From a virus, in the IMG/VR virus record IMGVR_UViG_3300020472_000087, positions 1 to 34,558 of that record: a DNA stretch of 34,558 nucleotides, one strand, 5' to 3'. Below, piece after piece: positions 16,432 through 26,622 of this stretch; within the stretch, counting starts at the first letter, position 1, and every line of letters starts with the position of its first letter. The notes beneath the pieces were generated by a model that saw only the letters and a list, made by a program, of their open reading frames with translations, made no database searches and was not told where the DNA came from. The translations under genes and the position numbers were made by a program.

Positions 16432-19400
16432 TTAGAAGGTGTACGTAACGTCTGCAGGGACTTGATCTGGTTTATCTATTTTCATTTCCATAACCCTAAC
16501 AATGTATGCTTTATTTGCTCTTGGTAAGAATCTCAATTGAGTTTCTCCATTAGCAAGATAAACATCTACAGCACCCACATCTCTTCTTTCCTGACCTGCA
16601 TGTGTTGACAAGTTATTGTACTTGTTATAAGTTGCATTATCAGAATAAGTATTGGATGATACTAAGAAAGCAGAATACTTATTGTCAGTAGTATTATGAA
16701 TCTCAACATGATATTTACATGTTGTGTAATTTGAATAAGATTTCTGGGAGATAATATTATGTGTTGGAGTAGAAGCAGAAGCAATTGTAGTATAGGTTGT
16801 AGATAATGCAGTATCACCTACCTCATATGTACCTGTTATGCCAGTCCCACTAACGGTCTGAGCAACACCCACATTCTTCATGAATGTAGAAACTGTAACT
16901 GCAACTCCTACTGGAGGTGTATGTCTCAATTTCAAAGTATTACTTTGCATATTCATATTGAACGTACCACAAGTGGTATCAGAATCCATCAAACCATAGT
17001 TGGTGTACAAGACACTACCCGTTCCATTGGCTAACCACGTAAATTCATCAATCTCTCGTTCTTGTCCAGTTGCTCTTGCTGATACTAAGATAGTTCCAGA
17101 CTTGTACTTAGTAGCATCAATATGATATAGATCTTGATTTACAAGTGATCCATAAACAACTAACTGAGTTGTCTTACCAGTGATCTCCGTTCCACCAAAT
17201 GATGTTGTTGCCACACCGACTGCGTTAGTAATAATCTCCTTATGGAAGGTAATATCATAACTGTAAGCAGAATTGGCAGGAACAAACAATACACTAGCAA
17301 GAGGACCAGATGTAGTTACTTCAAACTCTCCTAAGTCTTCAGCATCACTCAACTCACCATAAGTGTTGATATAAGCGTTGGTTCCATCATGGAATATAAC
17401 AAATTCTGAATATTGAGTAGCATTGAAACTAATACCAGCAGAAACATCAAGAACTACCTGTGCATGATACTTGACTACGTTTACACCATCGCCACCAGGA
17501 CCACCTGTTAGCATATCAAACGTATCAAGTTCTACAGATCTAACAAGATTAGGATCAGTATAGAATTGAGGACTAAGGTCATCAATATCAAGAACTCTGT
17601 TAGTGTTACAAATTATTGCATCACCAAATCTACCTGATAAGAAGGTTACTTCATCAGAGATGGTTTGTTCCTGATTAGTATTCTCAGTTACTAGATCATA
17701 CTGAGATTTATCATATAAAGATGCTTCTGCATCAATCAATACAACACCACCTGCTCCTGATGATATTCCAACAACTTGTGGTGGTGTTGTTGTCACTGAA
17801 TTGATAAGAAGATCGGAATGCTTCTTGAATCCAGCGATGTGTGCCAATGAATCAACTGGCTCACTCCATGAAGAAATACCAACAAAACTCTTCAATGAAT
17901 ATGCAAAGTTCTGATAGTAATCGTTATCCTGTACTCTCTGATAGAAATCACTTAGTTTACCAGTATCTCTTTCCCAACCAAAAGGTCTTTCTGTAGAACT
18001 ATCTAATTCAAAATGACCTTCATATGCATTTGTGGATTCTATAGTACCACCAGCACTAGAGAACTTACCTTTGATAGTATCACCTGTACCAAATCCAACT
18101 AATGTATTGATACGTAATACATTCTTAGTCTTACCCTCACCCTTTACTACAAAACCTTGAGCACCACTAGAACTTACAACTGGTTCACCAGTTAGGAATT
18201 GACTCTCAACCAAATCCATCTTGAACTTAGCGATATCCTTATCATTACTTACAGTTCCATACTTTTGATAGTCATGTGTACCAGCATTCTTTTTCACATC
18301 ATACGTGATAGTAGCACCATTTGCATTACCAATAGCAGTGGTAACACCAGTCAGTGTAAAGAACTCATATCCATGATCTTCAGAGTTGAATCCAAATCCT
18401 GTAGTAACACCTACGTTCTCAACAAATATCTTATCTCCAACTGCGAATGGTAGTGGGTTTGCTGTAGTAAATCCTGTAGTAGGAGTTTGAAGTCTAAGTG
18501 TTACAGTAGGTGCAGAGTATGTTGCACTAATAATACCTACACCGTTTGTATTATCAACTGCTATTAGATCATTATCACCAGTACTCAAACTACCACCTCT
18601 AGTGATAACCCTTACATCAGTAATAGAACTACCAGTCAATGTAGACTCAAACTTAGCATCTAGATTTACAGTATCAGTTTCACTGTTATAGATGACAAAG
18701 TTAGGTGTAGAGAGATAATTCTTACCTGTAGAAGTAATAGCAACACTACCAACAGAGAAGTTATCTTTCAAGAACACTACCTGTGGTACTTCTGCTTGTG
18801 GTTGTAATGTATTATCTGATGGATAGTCAAAACCAAAGTCAACTATCTGAACCTCATCAATTGCACCTATGTCACTACCAAATGCTTTCAATCCAACACC
18901 AGATCCAGTAGTAGACGCAATTGAAACATTAGGTATATCATTATAATCATAACCACCACCCTGTAATAGAATCTTACCTACAGAACCTTTTATAGTTGGA
19001 GATGAAGTTGTATAACTGATCTGATTAGCACTACTATAACCTACTCTTTCAGGAATACGATCCATCAACCACCTGAATGTAGTATCTGTTGTTGTAGTGA
19101 TACTATGTGTACCGTTGAACTTACTATTCTCAACAATAATCTTAGAGTAGTCTCTTATATCTGTATTAGTTTCAATTACCTTAGTATTCTGTAGAGGTTT
19201 GAACTTATAGTACAATACATCAGGAGCCTGATCAGTAAAGTGTACTGTAGTTTTAGAATTTGCAGTACCAGGTATTCCAGTTGATTCTATTTCAATAGAC
19301 GAAACACCAGATCCTACGAATGACTTATTGAAAGTTGGATCTAAGAAAAATTCTAACTTAGTATTGTCTAGAGAAACATCAGCAGTATTAATTTGTAGTT

Positions 19401-22400
19401 TGTTACCTCTAGGTTGTGTGAAGGGTGGATTATCAATCCACTTACTTGTATCACTTGCTTCCATACCAAGTTTTACCATCCTTGTACCAGGATCATACTT
19501 GGCTTCTACAGCACTAGTACCAGATGAAACTACACTGAAGTTTATTACATCACCTTTTTCAAAAGTATGTGTATTTTCAGTAGTAGCAGTAACTTCTACA
19601 ATTCTTGCTTGTGCCTTTATTTCACCACGATCAGTTTTGAATGAATGTGTATTACCAATACTAACACCACCAGCAAGCATTACTCTCTGTAGGTCAGAAC
19701 CAATACCAGACTGTGTGGTTACAATACCAACTAATGAGTTGTCTATTACTTGTAGATATAATTCTGGTGGTAATGGTCTAATGAAGTTAGCATTTACTCT
19801 CTTCATCGCATCAGTTTGATACGACATAGAAGTTCCTGCACCAGGACTATATGTTACTTTTTCACCATTCTCGAATTGATGTCTCGGTAGATATACTGTT
19901 CTTGTTGGTATAAACTTATCCTTATACTGTGAGAGAGGATTTTTCGTTGTTTGATTACCACCCTGTAGCATTACTGATACGGTGGTTCCAATACCAACAC
20001 CAAAGGTCATACCATAACCAACATAACTCTCAGCATCAAAGTAGTACTGAATATCTTCAGGAGTGCTTAGGTTTATTGGATTTGATAATGGATATGTAAA
20101 TTCTGTTTGGAATTTTTCAATCTTACATCCAGAAGTATGAATACCAGCAATGGTTCCATTCTGTCCTCTAAACATTTCCAACCTATTGTTGGGAACATCA
20201 AAGTTTAGTATTTTCAACTCTTCATTTTCAATCTTTACATAATCATTGACTCTAAACTTATAGATTCCACTAGACATCCAATCACTAATAAAGACGCTAG
20301 TTGTCAAACCAGACAACGCAGCACTAGTCATTGTCTGTGCCAAACCAGTGCTTACTGACCTAACATTGATCTTTGCTTTTGTTTCAAGTGCTTTATGAGT
20401 ACTAGTTGATATACCAATAATCTCTATAACCGCATCATCAGGAAGACTGTGGGGGAATGTGGCAATACCTGTTACTGTCTGACCATCTACTATAAGTGTT
20501 ATATCATCTATTGTAGTAATGCTAGTTGTAAACGTGGTAATACCTGGTCCTTCAACTTCAGAAACTTTACCCAAAGCACCAGTACCAGTGGTTCCTTGAT
20601 TATCGAAAACTAACTTATCACCAACATTATAATTCTTACCTGTTACATTGAGACTAATAGTTTCTATAGGACCAGTTCTAGTCTTGACAATCTTAGAGTT
20701 GATATTAGTATTCTTATTAGAATTGGTTATAAACTCATATTCTGGTATGTTATATGGTTTGGTATTTCTTACTAAATCTAGTTTGATAGGATCTAAATCT
20801 TGATCAGAATCGAAACCAGTATTGAATTCATCTGGGGTAGAATAATAACTATCACCAACAATATATGGGAATACTGGTGGTCTAACTCCGTTGAATGGGC
20901 TAGTTGGGTTGTTTACAGGAGTATCTTCTAACGTACAATAATACGCATATACACCATTAGGGAACTCAGGTGTCGCAGCAAATCTACCATTATGCTCATC
21001 TAGATCACCAACTCCATCAACATATACAAAGTCCTCACAGAAGAACCCTGCTGGATATAACGTGATACTAGGACCATCTATACGTTGACTGGATAACTTG
21101 ATATAACCTGATTCCAAATACTTTAGTTGTCCATCAACAACACCATATGGTCCGTATATTGGGTGACCATCATATGCCCAACCAATAATAGGTGAGTGAT
21201 CTTGTCCATTATCACCTAGATTATCTCTAAGATTTCTTGGAACATAGTAGTTGATATAAGGATTACCTAGATCAGAGTCTTTTACTATACCGTAGAATCC
21301 ATCATCCTCCTTTACATCACCGTACCTAGCATACCTATCAACTTGGTTTACTGTCCACTCTTTTAGATTACTATTGAATATTGCGTTTTCACCAGGCGTT
21401 TTCACCGTGATTGTAGTATTGGCTTGAGTATAAGCAGCACCCTTATTGATCATAGTGATGCTAATAATCTTACCACCAGATATAACTGCTTTTGCTTTAG
21501 CACCTACACCATCACCAGTAATAATAACTTCAGGTTCACTGAAGAAGTTCTCTCCACCACCCAGTACAAGAATCTGATCAATTCCACCATTTACAATAAA
21601 TGGTTGTAAAAATGCATCCTTACCAACTACTGCTGTTATGAATGGTTTGTTATTATCATTGATTACAGTAGAACCAAACTCAGTACCTGGTTGCTTTACA
21701 TGAACTGCAGTAATTTTACCTCTTATGATAGGTGAGGCAGTAGCGTTAGTTGTGCTAATACCTTGTCTACCATCTATCTCTATTGCTATAGGAGGATCTT
21801 GGAAAACGTGAATACCTAGACCAGGATTGGTAAATGGTATTGTTATTGTACTACCTATAGATGTTTTGACTCTAAATGTATTATCATCTATCTTATGAAC
21901 GTAGTATTCATTACCACTTGTCAATCCACCAATAGCACTATTAGGGTTACCAGCTTGAGATTGTGCTGTATATTTGATAATTTCATCAGTTGCAAACCCA
22001 TGCTTATTGATAGTTACTCTACTAGTAAATGTATTGATACCTACAGTAGATGTTGTAACTTCTCTATTCTTGAAGAACCCAACATTCTCTATCTCTACAG
22101 TATCAACTTTATTTCTTCTTTCTGTTGTTACAAATTTCTGTAAACCGCCACCACTACTTACTAAACCTATAGTACCAATACCAGCAAGTGCTTTTGTTTT
22201 AGATTCTGATATATGAATCTGATAGTCATCTATTTTTACAACATAATATGGTGCAGTATCGATTAGATTACCTGGTGTTATACCAATACCAATGGTTGTA
22301 CTACTATTTGCATGGTATATAATTTCATCAGCATCCTTGAGTCCATGTGGTTCTGAGAAGACAAATCTATCTGTTGCAGTAGCAACAACACCACCAGTAG

Positions 22401-24741
22401 ATGTTGAATCAAATTCAACTACCTGCTGACTCTTCCTCATCTTTGCTTTTAGTACAGCAGTCGTATTATTACCTCCTACAATTTTTACATTAGGCGTAGT
22501 TTCGTAATCAACACCCTTAGTATCTAAGAAAACACCAGTAAGTATACCCTCTACCTGCGCTACAACAGATGCACCTACTCCAGTATGACCAGCTTGTGTA
22601 ACAGCAATGCGTGGTGGATCTACAACATTATAATCTGATCCTTGGTTGAGAACATCAACACTTTCTAAAGGACCATAACGAATTACATCTGTTGACTTGT
22701 ATGAATGTGCTTCAACACCATTGACAAATAAACCAACACCACCCTGAACCGTTTTGATCTTATCAGATGAGAATTCTGGTTCATTGAACTTCTTCAATAG
22801 TTTCTGTGGTCCTAACGATGTCCCAGACACCTCGAATGGAGTCAGGAAGTGGGTAGAAACACCTGCTAAGTCATTTCCTATGAATGCAGTAAGAAACTGT
22901 CCTCTACGAACGTTTTCAGCAGTGTATGATAATTTGATTGTATTGTCATTAATTTTCCTAACATAATATGGTTGATTCTCATTGAAATTTGTTAAAGTAG
23001 ATATTCCTGATGATGTATAAACAACAAGATCACCGTCATGTAAATTATGATCAGTAATGTTTATCTCTACAGTAGTCGTACTTACTCCAATATTATCGAA
23101 TGATCTAATCCTTTTTTGCGGATCTATAGTCCAATGTGGTAAACTATTAGACGCAACATATAGTGTTTGATCCTTAGAATACGTATTCTGTACATCAGCA
23201 GTATATCCATCTGCGGAAAGTTTCAACTTTCTGCGAATCTTATACGATGGACTTGCACCTATAGTAGGACAGTTTACAGTAATTCTCTTAGGAAGTGCAT
23301 CCCAAACAAAAGTCAATGTACCATCTAGTACAGTTCCATCAACATCAATAACTTCAAGTTCATCACCAACGTATAATTGATGATCTGCATCTAAGTCAAA
23401 GTTGTAGTTATTGGGTGATACTAAATTATATCCATCAACATTATATGTTGAGGCAGTATTGTATAACCATGTAGTCCATTTCAGTTGATCTTTTGGTTTA
23501 CCTAGAGTCTTGACATTGATATTACTATCTTTCTTTTGGTTTATTGCTTCACCAACAAACTTACTCAATACACCAAGAACACGGAATTGAACCTCTTTGT
23601 CGGGATTTCCATCCTCATAAGAGTATGCAATCAATCCAGATCTAACAGTAGAACCAACACCACATGGTTCAGAAATGTCTATTCCTGTAAACTGTGTATA
23701 GTTTTTACCTGTATAATCTATTTGTATATCTTCATATGACAAAGTTCCAGTAGAACCAAATCCAACAGTAGAATCAACATTCAGTATTGTCGAACCAGAA
23801 GGAGCACTTTTGGTTATAAATGTCTTACCTGCTTGCTTGAACTTACCAATGGTAGTTCCTCTTGATACACCAATCTTATAATATGACTTATCACCAACTA
23901 CAGAACGTTCTACATTGTAGATAGAACCGCTACTTTGGAGTGGAGTAGTATCCTGAATCAAACTTTGTCCTTCAACTTTGAGTGGATCTCCAGTAATAAG
24001 TTCGCAGATTAGAACATCATTGACAATGTAATCTGCATCTGATGGTTTAACTAGGAACTTAGATGGTTGAATCATTTCAACCTTCTCACCATATAACGCA
24101 GCAAATAGTATTTTGAACGCTTCCTCTGTACCTTTAGACTTATAGAAGTCTTTTGCCTGTCTTATAAAATTACTTTGATTCAGTTCTTCATCAAGATTTC
24201 TATCAACAAATCCTGGTAATACTTGTTCTTTTAGTTTCTTTCTAAACTGTGTTAGAAAAACATTAGATAGATTGGTAACTCTGGCATCCACAGGATGAGT
24301 ACCAATACCACTATTAGTAAAAGTAAGATATTCTGGCGAGTTAGTTTTAGCATTATTCTCAATTCCACTAAACCCACGAACGCATCCTGTAAAGGATGTA
24401 TCTGTCTTACCTGTATATGTTATTATCTCATCATTGATTTTTAACAATCCCCATTGATTCGGCCAACCTGAAGTTGAATCAACGTTAATCGTATCCTGTT
24501 TACCATTGGCATATTCTGATACCGATGTGAACCCAATCAGGTTCTCCGTGTTTAGGAAATTGAGTCCTTTATACTCTACTAAATTATGAGCAATATCTAC
24601 CGCACCCCCTTGATGTTCTTGGGAAAGGTAGTATTGTTTTAGAAACTCACCGAATAGGGGGCTCTCGTTATCAATGGATTCAGGGACTTGGCTCTGAATA
24701 ACCTCATTGATTTTGACCTTGGTAAAAGATGTTGTTATCAT
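16432..24741 (-). CDS. giant baseplate wedge protein, gp7-like N-terminus with YHYH-type domain (2769 aa)
   Basis: Near the N-terminus, SPLFGEFLKQYYLS (27-40) and NFIRQAKDFYKSKGTEEAFK with LFAALYGEKVEM (191-223) match the C-terminal part of T4 gp7, which reads YDFYSTKGIEASYKFLF then VLYNEEVEIE. In T4, gp7 is a central wedge protein bound to gp8, gp6 and gp10. The remaining roughly 2500 residues are repeated beta modules. At about 1185-1270 is a YHYH-type domain: PIIGWAYDGHPIYGPYG, then DEHNGRF and PNGVYAYYCT (YAYY in place of YHYH). It lies directly after gp6 (TAA then ATG), as gene 7 does in T4. The protein is more than twice the length of T4 gp7 (1032 aa). A wedge role is well supported at the N-terminus; the rest may extend outward. 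Confidence 0.85.
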   Translation of the reverse strand: MITTSFTKVKINEVIQSQVPESIDNESPLFGEFLKQYYLSQEHQGGAVDIAHNLVEYKGLNFLNTENLIGFTSVSEYANGKQDTINVDSTSGWPNQWGLLKINDEIITYTGKTDTSFTGCVRGFSGIENNAKTNSPEYLTFTNSGIGTHPVDARVTNLSNVFLTQFRKKLKEQVLPGFVDRNLDEELNQSNFIRQAKDFYKSKGTEEAFKILFAALYGEKVEMIQPSKFLVKPSDADYIVNDVLICELITGDPLKVEGQSLIQDTTPLQSSGSIYNVERSVVGDKSYYKIGVSRGTTIGKFKQAGKTFITKSAPSGSTILNVDSTVGFGSTGTLSYEDIQIDYTGKNYTQFTGIDISEPCGVGSTVRSGLIAYSYEDGNPDKEVQFRVLGVLSKFVGEAINQKKDSNINVKTLGKPKDQLKWTTWLYNTASTYNVDGYNLVSPNNYNFDLDADHQLYVGDELEVIDVDGTVLDGTLTFVWDALPKRITVNCPTIGASPSYKIRRKLKLSADGYTADVQNTYSKDQTLYVASNSLPHWTIDPQKRIRSFDNIGVSTTTVEINITDHNLHDGDLVVYTSSGISTLTNFNENQPYYVRKINDNTIKLSYTAENVRRGQFLTAFIGNDLAGVSTHFLTPFEVSGTSLGPQKLLKKFNEPEFSSDKIKTVQGGVGLFVNGVEAHSYKSTDVIRYGPLESVDVLNQGSDYNVVDPPRIAVTQAGHTGVGASVVAQVEGILTGVFLDTKGVDYETTPNVKIVGGNNTTAVLKAKMRKSQQVVEFDSTSTGGVVATATDRFVFSEPHGLKDADEIIYHANSSTTIGIGITPGNLIDTAPYYVVKIDDYQIHISESKTKALAGIGTIGLVSSGGGLQKFVTTERRNKVDTVEIENVGFFKNREVTTSTVGINTFTSRVTINKHGFATDEIIKYTAQSQAGNPNSAIGGLTSGNEYYVHKIDDNTFRVKTSIGSTITIPFTNPGLGIHVFQDPPIAIEIDGRQGISTTNATASPIIRGKITAVHVKQPGTEFGSTVINDNNKPFITAVVGKDAFLQPFIVNGGIDQILVLGGGENFFSEPEVIITGDGVGAKAKAVISGGKIISITMINKGAAYTQANTTITVKTPGENAIFNSNLKEWTVNQVDRYARYGDVKEDDGFYGIVKDSDLGNPYINYYVPRNLRDNLGDNGQDHSPIIGWAYDGHPIYGPYGVVDGQLKYLESGYIKLSSQRIDGPSITLYPAGFFCEDFVYVDGVGDLDEHNGRFAATPEFPNGVYAYYCTLEDTPVNNPTSPFNGVRPPVFPYIVGDSYYSTPDEFNTGFDSDQDLDPIKLDLVRNTKPYNIPEYEFITNSNKNTNINSKIVKTRTGPIETISLNVTGKNYNVGDKLVFDNQGTTGTGALGKVSEVEGPGITTFTTSITTIDDITLIVDGQTVTGIATFPHSLPDDAVIEIIGISTSTHKALETKAKINVRSVSTGLAQTMTSAALSGLTTSVFISDWMSSGIYKFRVNDYVKIENEELKILNFDVPNNRLEMFRGQNGTIAGIHTSGCKIEKFQTEFTYPLSNPINLSTPEDIQYYFDAESYVGYGMTFGVGIGTTVSVMLQGGNQTTKNPLSQYKDKFIPTRTVYLPRHQFENGEKVTYSPGAGTSMSYQTDAMKRVNANFIRPLPPELYLQVIDNSLVGIVTTQSGIGSDLQRVMLAGGVSIGNTHSFKTDRGEIKAQARIVEVTATTENTHTFEKGDVINFSVVSSGTSAVEAKYDPGTRMVKLGMEASDTSKWIDNPPFTQPRGNKLQINTADVSLDNTKLEFFLDPTFNKSFVGSGVSSIEIESTGIPGTANSKTTVHFTDQAPDVLYYKFKPLQNTKVIETNTDIRDYSKIIVENSKFNGTHSITTTTDTTFRWLMDRIPERVGYSSANQISYTTSSPTIKGSVGKILLQGGGYDYNDIPNVSIASTTGSGVGLKAFGSDIGAIDEVQIVDFGFDYPSDNTLQPQAEVPQVVFLKDNFSVGSVAITSTGKNYLSTPNFVIYNSETDTVNLDAKFESTLTGSSITDVRVITRGGSLSTGDNDLIAVDNTNGVGIISATYSAPTVTLRLQTPTTGFTTANPLPFAVGDKIFVENVGVTTGFGFNSEDHGYEFFTLTGVTTAIGNANGATITYDVKKNAGTHDYQKYGTVSNDKDIAKFKMDLVESQFLTGEPVVSSSGAQGFVVKGEGKTKNVLRINTLVGFGTGDTIKGKFSSAGGTIESTNAYEGHFELDSSTERPFGWERDTGKLSDFYQRVQDNDYYQNFAYSLKSFVGISSWSEPVDSLAHIAGFKKHSDLLINSVTTTPPQVVGISSGAGGVVLIDAEASLYDKSQYDLVTENTNQEQTISDEVTFLSGRFGDAIICNTNRVLDIDDLSPQFYTDPNLVRSVELDTFDMLTGGPGGDGVNVVKYHAQVVLDVSAGISFNATQYSEFVIFHDGTNAYINTYGELSDAEDLGEFEVTTSGPLASVLFVPANSAYSYDITFHKEIITNAVGVATTSFGGTEITGKTTQLVVYGSLVNQDLYHIDATKYKSGTILVSARATGQEREIDEFTWLANGTGSVLYTNYGLMDSDTTCGTFNMNMQSNTLKLRHTPPVGVAVTVSTFMKNVGVAQTVSGTGITGTYEVGDTALSTTYTTIASASTPTHNIISQKSYSNYTTCKYHVEIHNTTDNKYSAFLVSSNTYSDNATYNKYNNLSTHAGQERRDVGAVDVYLANGETQLRFLPRANKAYIVRVMEMKIDKPDQVPADVTYTF

Positions 24742-26622
24742 TTATCGAGTCTTCTTACCGTTTTGGTAACTAGATTGTGGATCATATCTTGTGCCAGAAG
24801 TATTAGCACCTGATGATATAGAGTCTTCTCTCATGTAGAAATTACTCTTGGATACATCAAACTGTAAATACAACTCTTTACGTGCCAGAACATCATTTGA
24901 TAGTGGAACTGCTTGCACTTCGATGATGTTATCTGATTCTGTGGTAGATGTTATATTGGTAGTATCTATAATGATTTCACCCTTCTTATAATCAACACTT
25001 CCGAATGAATCAGATATTATGCTAATCTCAGTGTCAGAAGTAATTTTGAATAAGAATAAAGTACCCTTATCAGTTCCTTCTATAACACTATCTGAGAAGT
25101 AAACTGTACCTTCAATACCAGATACTGTAAATCCAGTAGATTTGATATTGTAGTTACTTTCTCCACGATAGAATTCATTATCAAAACATAGCTCGTATTG
25201 AGCAAATTGATCTATTTGTGCTTCAAGGTTTCTTCTTATTCTTACAGTAGTAATGTTTGATGTGATAGAAGTACTAACATTATCAACCATTGCCTGTATC
25301 TTACTATACTTGAATCTACCTCCAAACTTGTTCAATTCCATTCCAGACGCAAATGCAGTAAGAGAAGTGATCACATCACTCTTCAAGTTCTCCTTATCAC
25401 CTACAAAGTTTGCGTTATAATACACATAACTATCAATTTCAACATACAAGAACTTGAGATCTATCAACTCAGGAACAATTCCTGCTACAGAATAACTTTT
25501 TAGAGATCCTAAAATCTGTTTTTTAGTAAACTCGGATAAGAATGAACCATTTTTAGGTTTAGAAGCGATATAAACCCTACCATATTTCGGTGGATCTAGC
25601 TCTTCACCGCCAAATGCACTTATAGATTCGATATTTGGGTATACTGAAGGTATAATTGCTTCATAATCAGACGCTGTTACTGCCCTATGCTGTGCAGAAT
25701 ACACTCTAGGAGCGTAATAACGAAGACTTCTAATGTCTTCTATGTCATCACCATTCTCAGATGGGAAGTTAGGAGTGATAGCAGAGAAGTATCCAGATAA
25801 ATCTGCCCCATCTTGATCGATAAGAGTACCTGAGAACTTCAATGCTGCTACACCATTACCTTCTTTACCTTCTGTCTTGATATAACTGATATCTATTACA
25901 TTACCATTAGACAATTTCTTACCAAAGATACCATCACCAAATAAAATCTCATATTTCTCATCAGTAGTTTCCTGAATCAAGTAGATATTAGATGTTGAAG
26001 TGATACCAATAATATTATCTACTAACTTATACTCAGTTATTGTTGTACTAGCATTACTGTCTCTAACATTTACTCTAATAGTAGATGTATCTACGCTATT
26101 GTTAGGAAGAATAAAGCGTTGATTGGGCTGTGAATCATTTATAACGAACTGAGTCTCTAAGAACTGACCTTGATATATGTCTATCGTACCTTCAGAAACA
26201 CCTTTTACAGCAGCAGTAGTAACCTTCTCTGGTATAGAGAATATGTAATTGACATCATTTACTCCACCGTTTGCTATAACACCTGGTTGGAATGTAATAG
26301 TAGTAGCAGACGTACTGATACCTGTTAGGTTGAATGTTGCTGTTGTAGTTGCTGACCTTTTCGATCTTGGAACATAACCAATATTACGTGCAAGAGATAC
26401 AACGTTTTCTCTAAGAGTTGCTGAGTCAATGAATGTCTCATTGACAACCATGTTTGTATTATATGCAGTAAGATATGAATTATACGCTAATAGATTTACA
26501 ATAACAGATAAGTTAGAACCCTCAAAGTCCATGTCTGAGAAGTTTGAGTTCTCTCTCAGGTAGTCTTTGATCGAAGATTTTATATCCTCAAAATTTAAAT
26601 TGGTGAATTGCTGTAGTGCCAT
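24742..26622 (-). CDS. 6: baseplate wedge protein gp6
   Basis: The N-terminus aligns clearly with T4 gp6. Residues about 27-62 carry FSDMDFEGSNLSVIVNLLAY and TAYNTNMVVNETFID, where T4 has FQDFDFTGSNINVILQLLAY and NMTLNESFLD. The segment LARNIGYVPRSKRSA (78-92) matches T4 AKRLGYVPTSAKSA. In T4, gp6 dimers form the inner ring that ties the six wedges together around the hub, and the family is related to phage P2 gpJ. The 626-residue length is close to T4 gp6 (660). Its ATG overlaps the gp25 stop by one base (TAATG), with AAGG five bases before the start. The downstream gp7-like gene begins immediately after its TAA. Confidence 0.95.
   Translation of the reverse strand: MALQQFTNLNFEDIKSSIKDYLRENSNFSDMDFEGSNLSVIVNLLAYNSYLTAYNTNMVVNETFIDSATLRENVVSLARNIGYVPRSKRSATTTATFNLTGISTSATTITFQPGVIANGGVNDVNYIFSIPEKVTTAAVKGVSEGTIDIYQGQFLETQFVINDSQPNQRFILPNNSVDTSTIRVNVRDSNASTTITEYKLVDNIIGITSTSNIYLIQETTDEKYEILFGDGIFGKKLSNGNVIDISYIKTEGKEGNGVAALKFSGTLIDQDGADLSGYFSAITPNFPSENGDDIEDIRSLRYYAPRVYSAQHRAVTASDYEAIIPSVYPNIESISAFGGEELDPPKYGRVYIASKPKNGSFLSEFTKKQILGSLKSYSVAGIVPELIDLKFLYVEIDSYVYYNANFVGDKENLKSDVITSLTAFASGMELNKFGGRFKYSKIQAMVDNVSTSITSNITTVRIRRNLEAQIDQFAQYELCFDNEFYRGESNYNIKSTGFTVSGIEGTVYFSDSVIEGTDKGTLFLFKITSDTEISIISDSFGSVDYKKGEIIIDTTNITSTTESDNIIEVQAVPLSNDVLARKELYLQFDVSKSNFYMREDSISSGANTSGTRYDPQSSYQNGKKTR

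Noticed and set aside
16429-16436. TCTAAATA box before the 1045-aa gene
   Set aside because: Its end is only six bases before the ATG, unlike the 21-24 base spacing of the others. A start site there would fall at or inside the coding region, and it is largely made by the preceding stop codon.
19328-19819. 163-aa plus-strand ORF opposite the 2769-aa gene
   Set aside because: The antisense of a clear structural gene, with no ribosome binding site or promoter and no recognisable domain.
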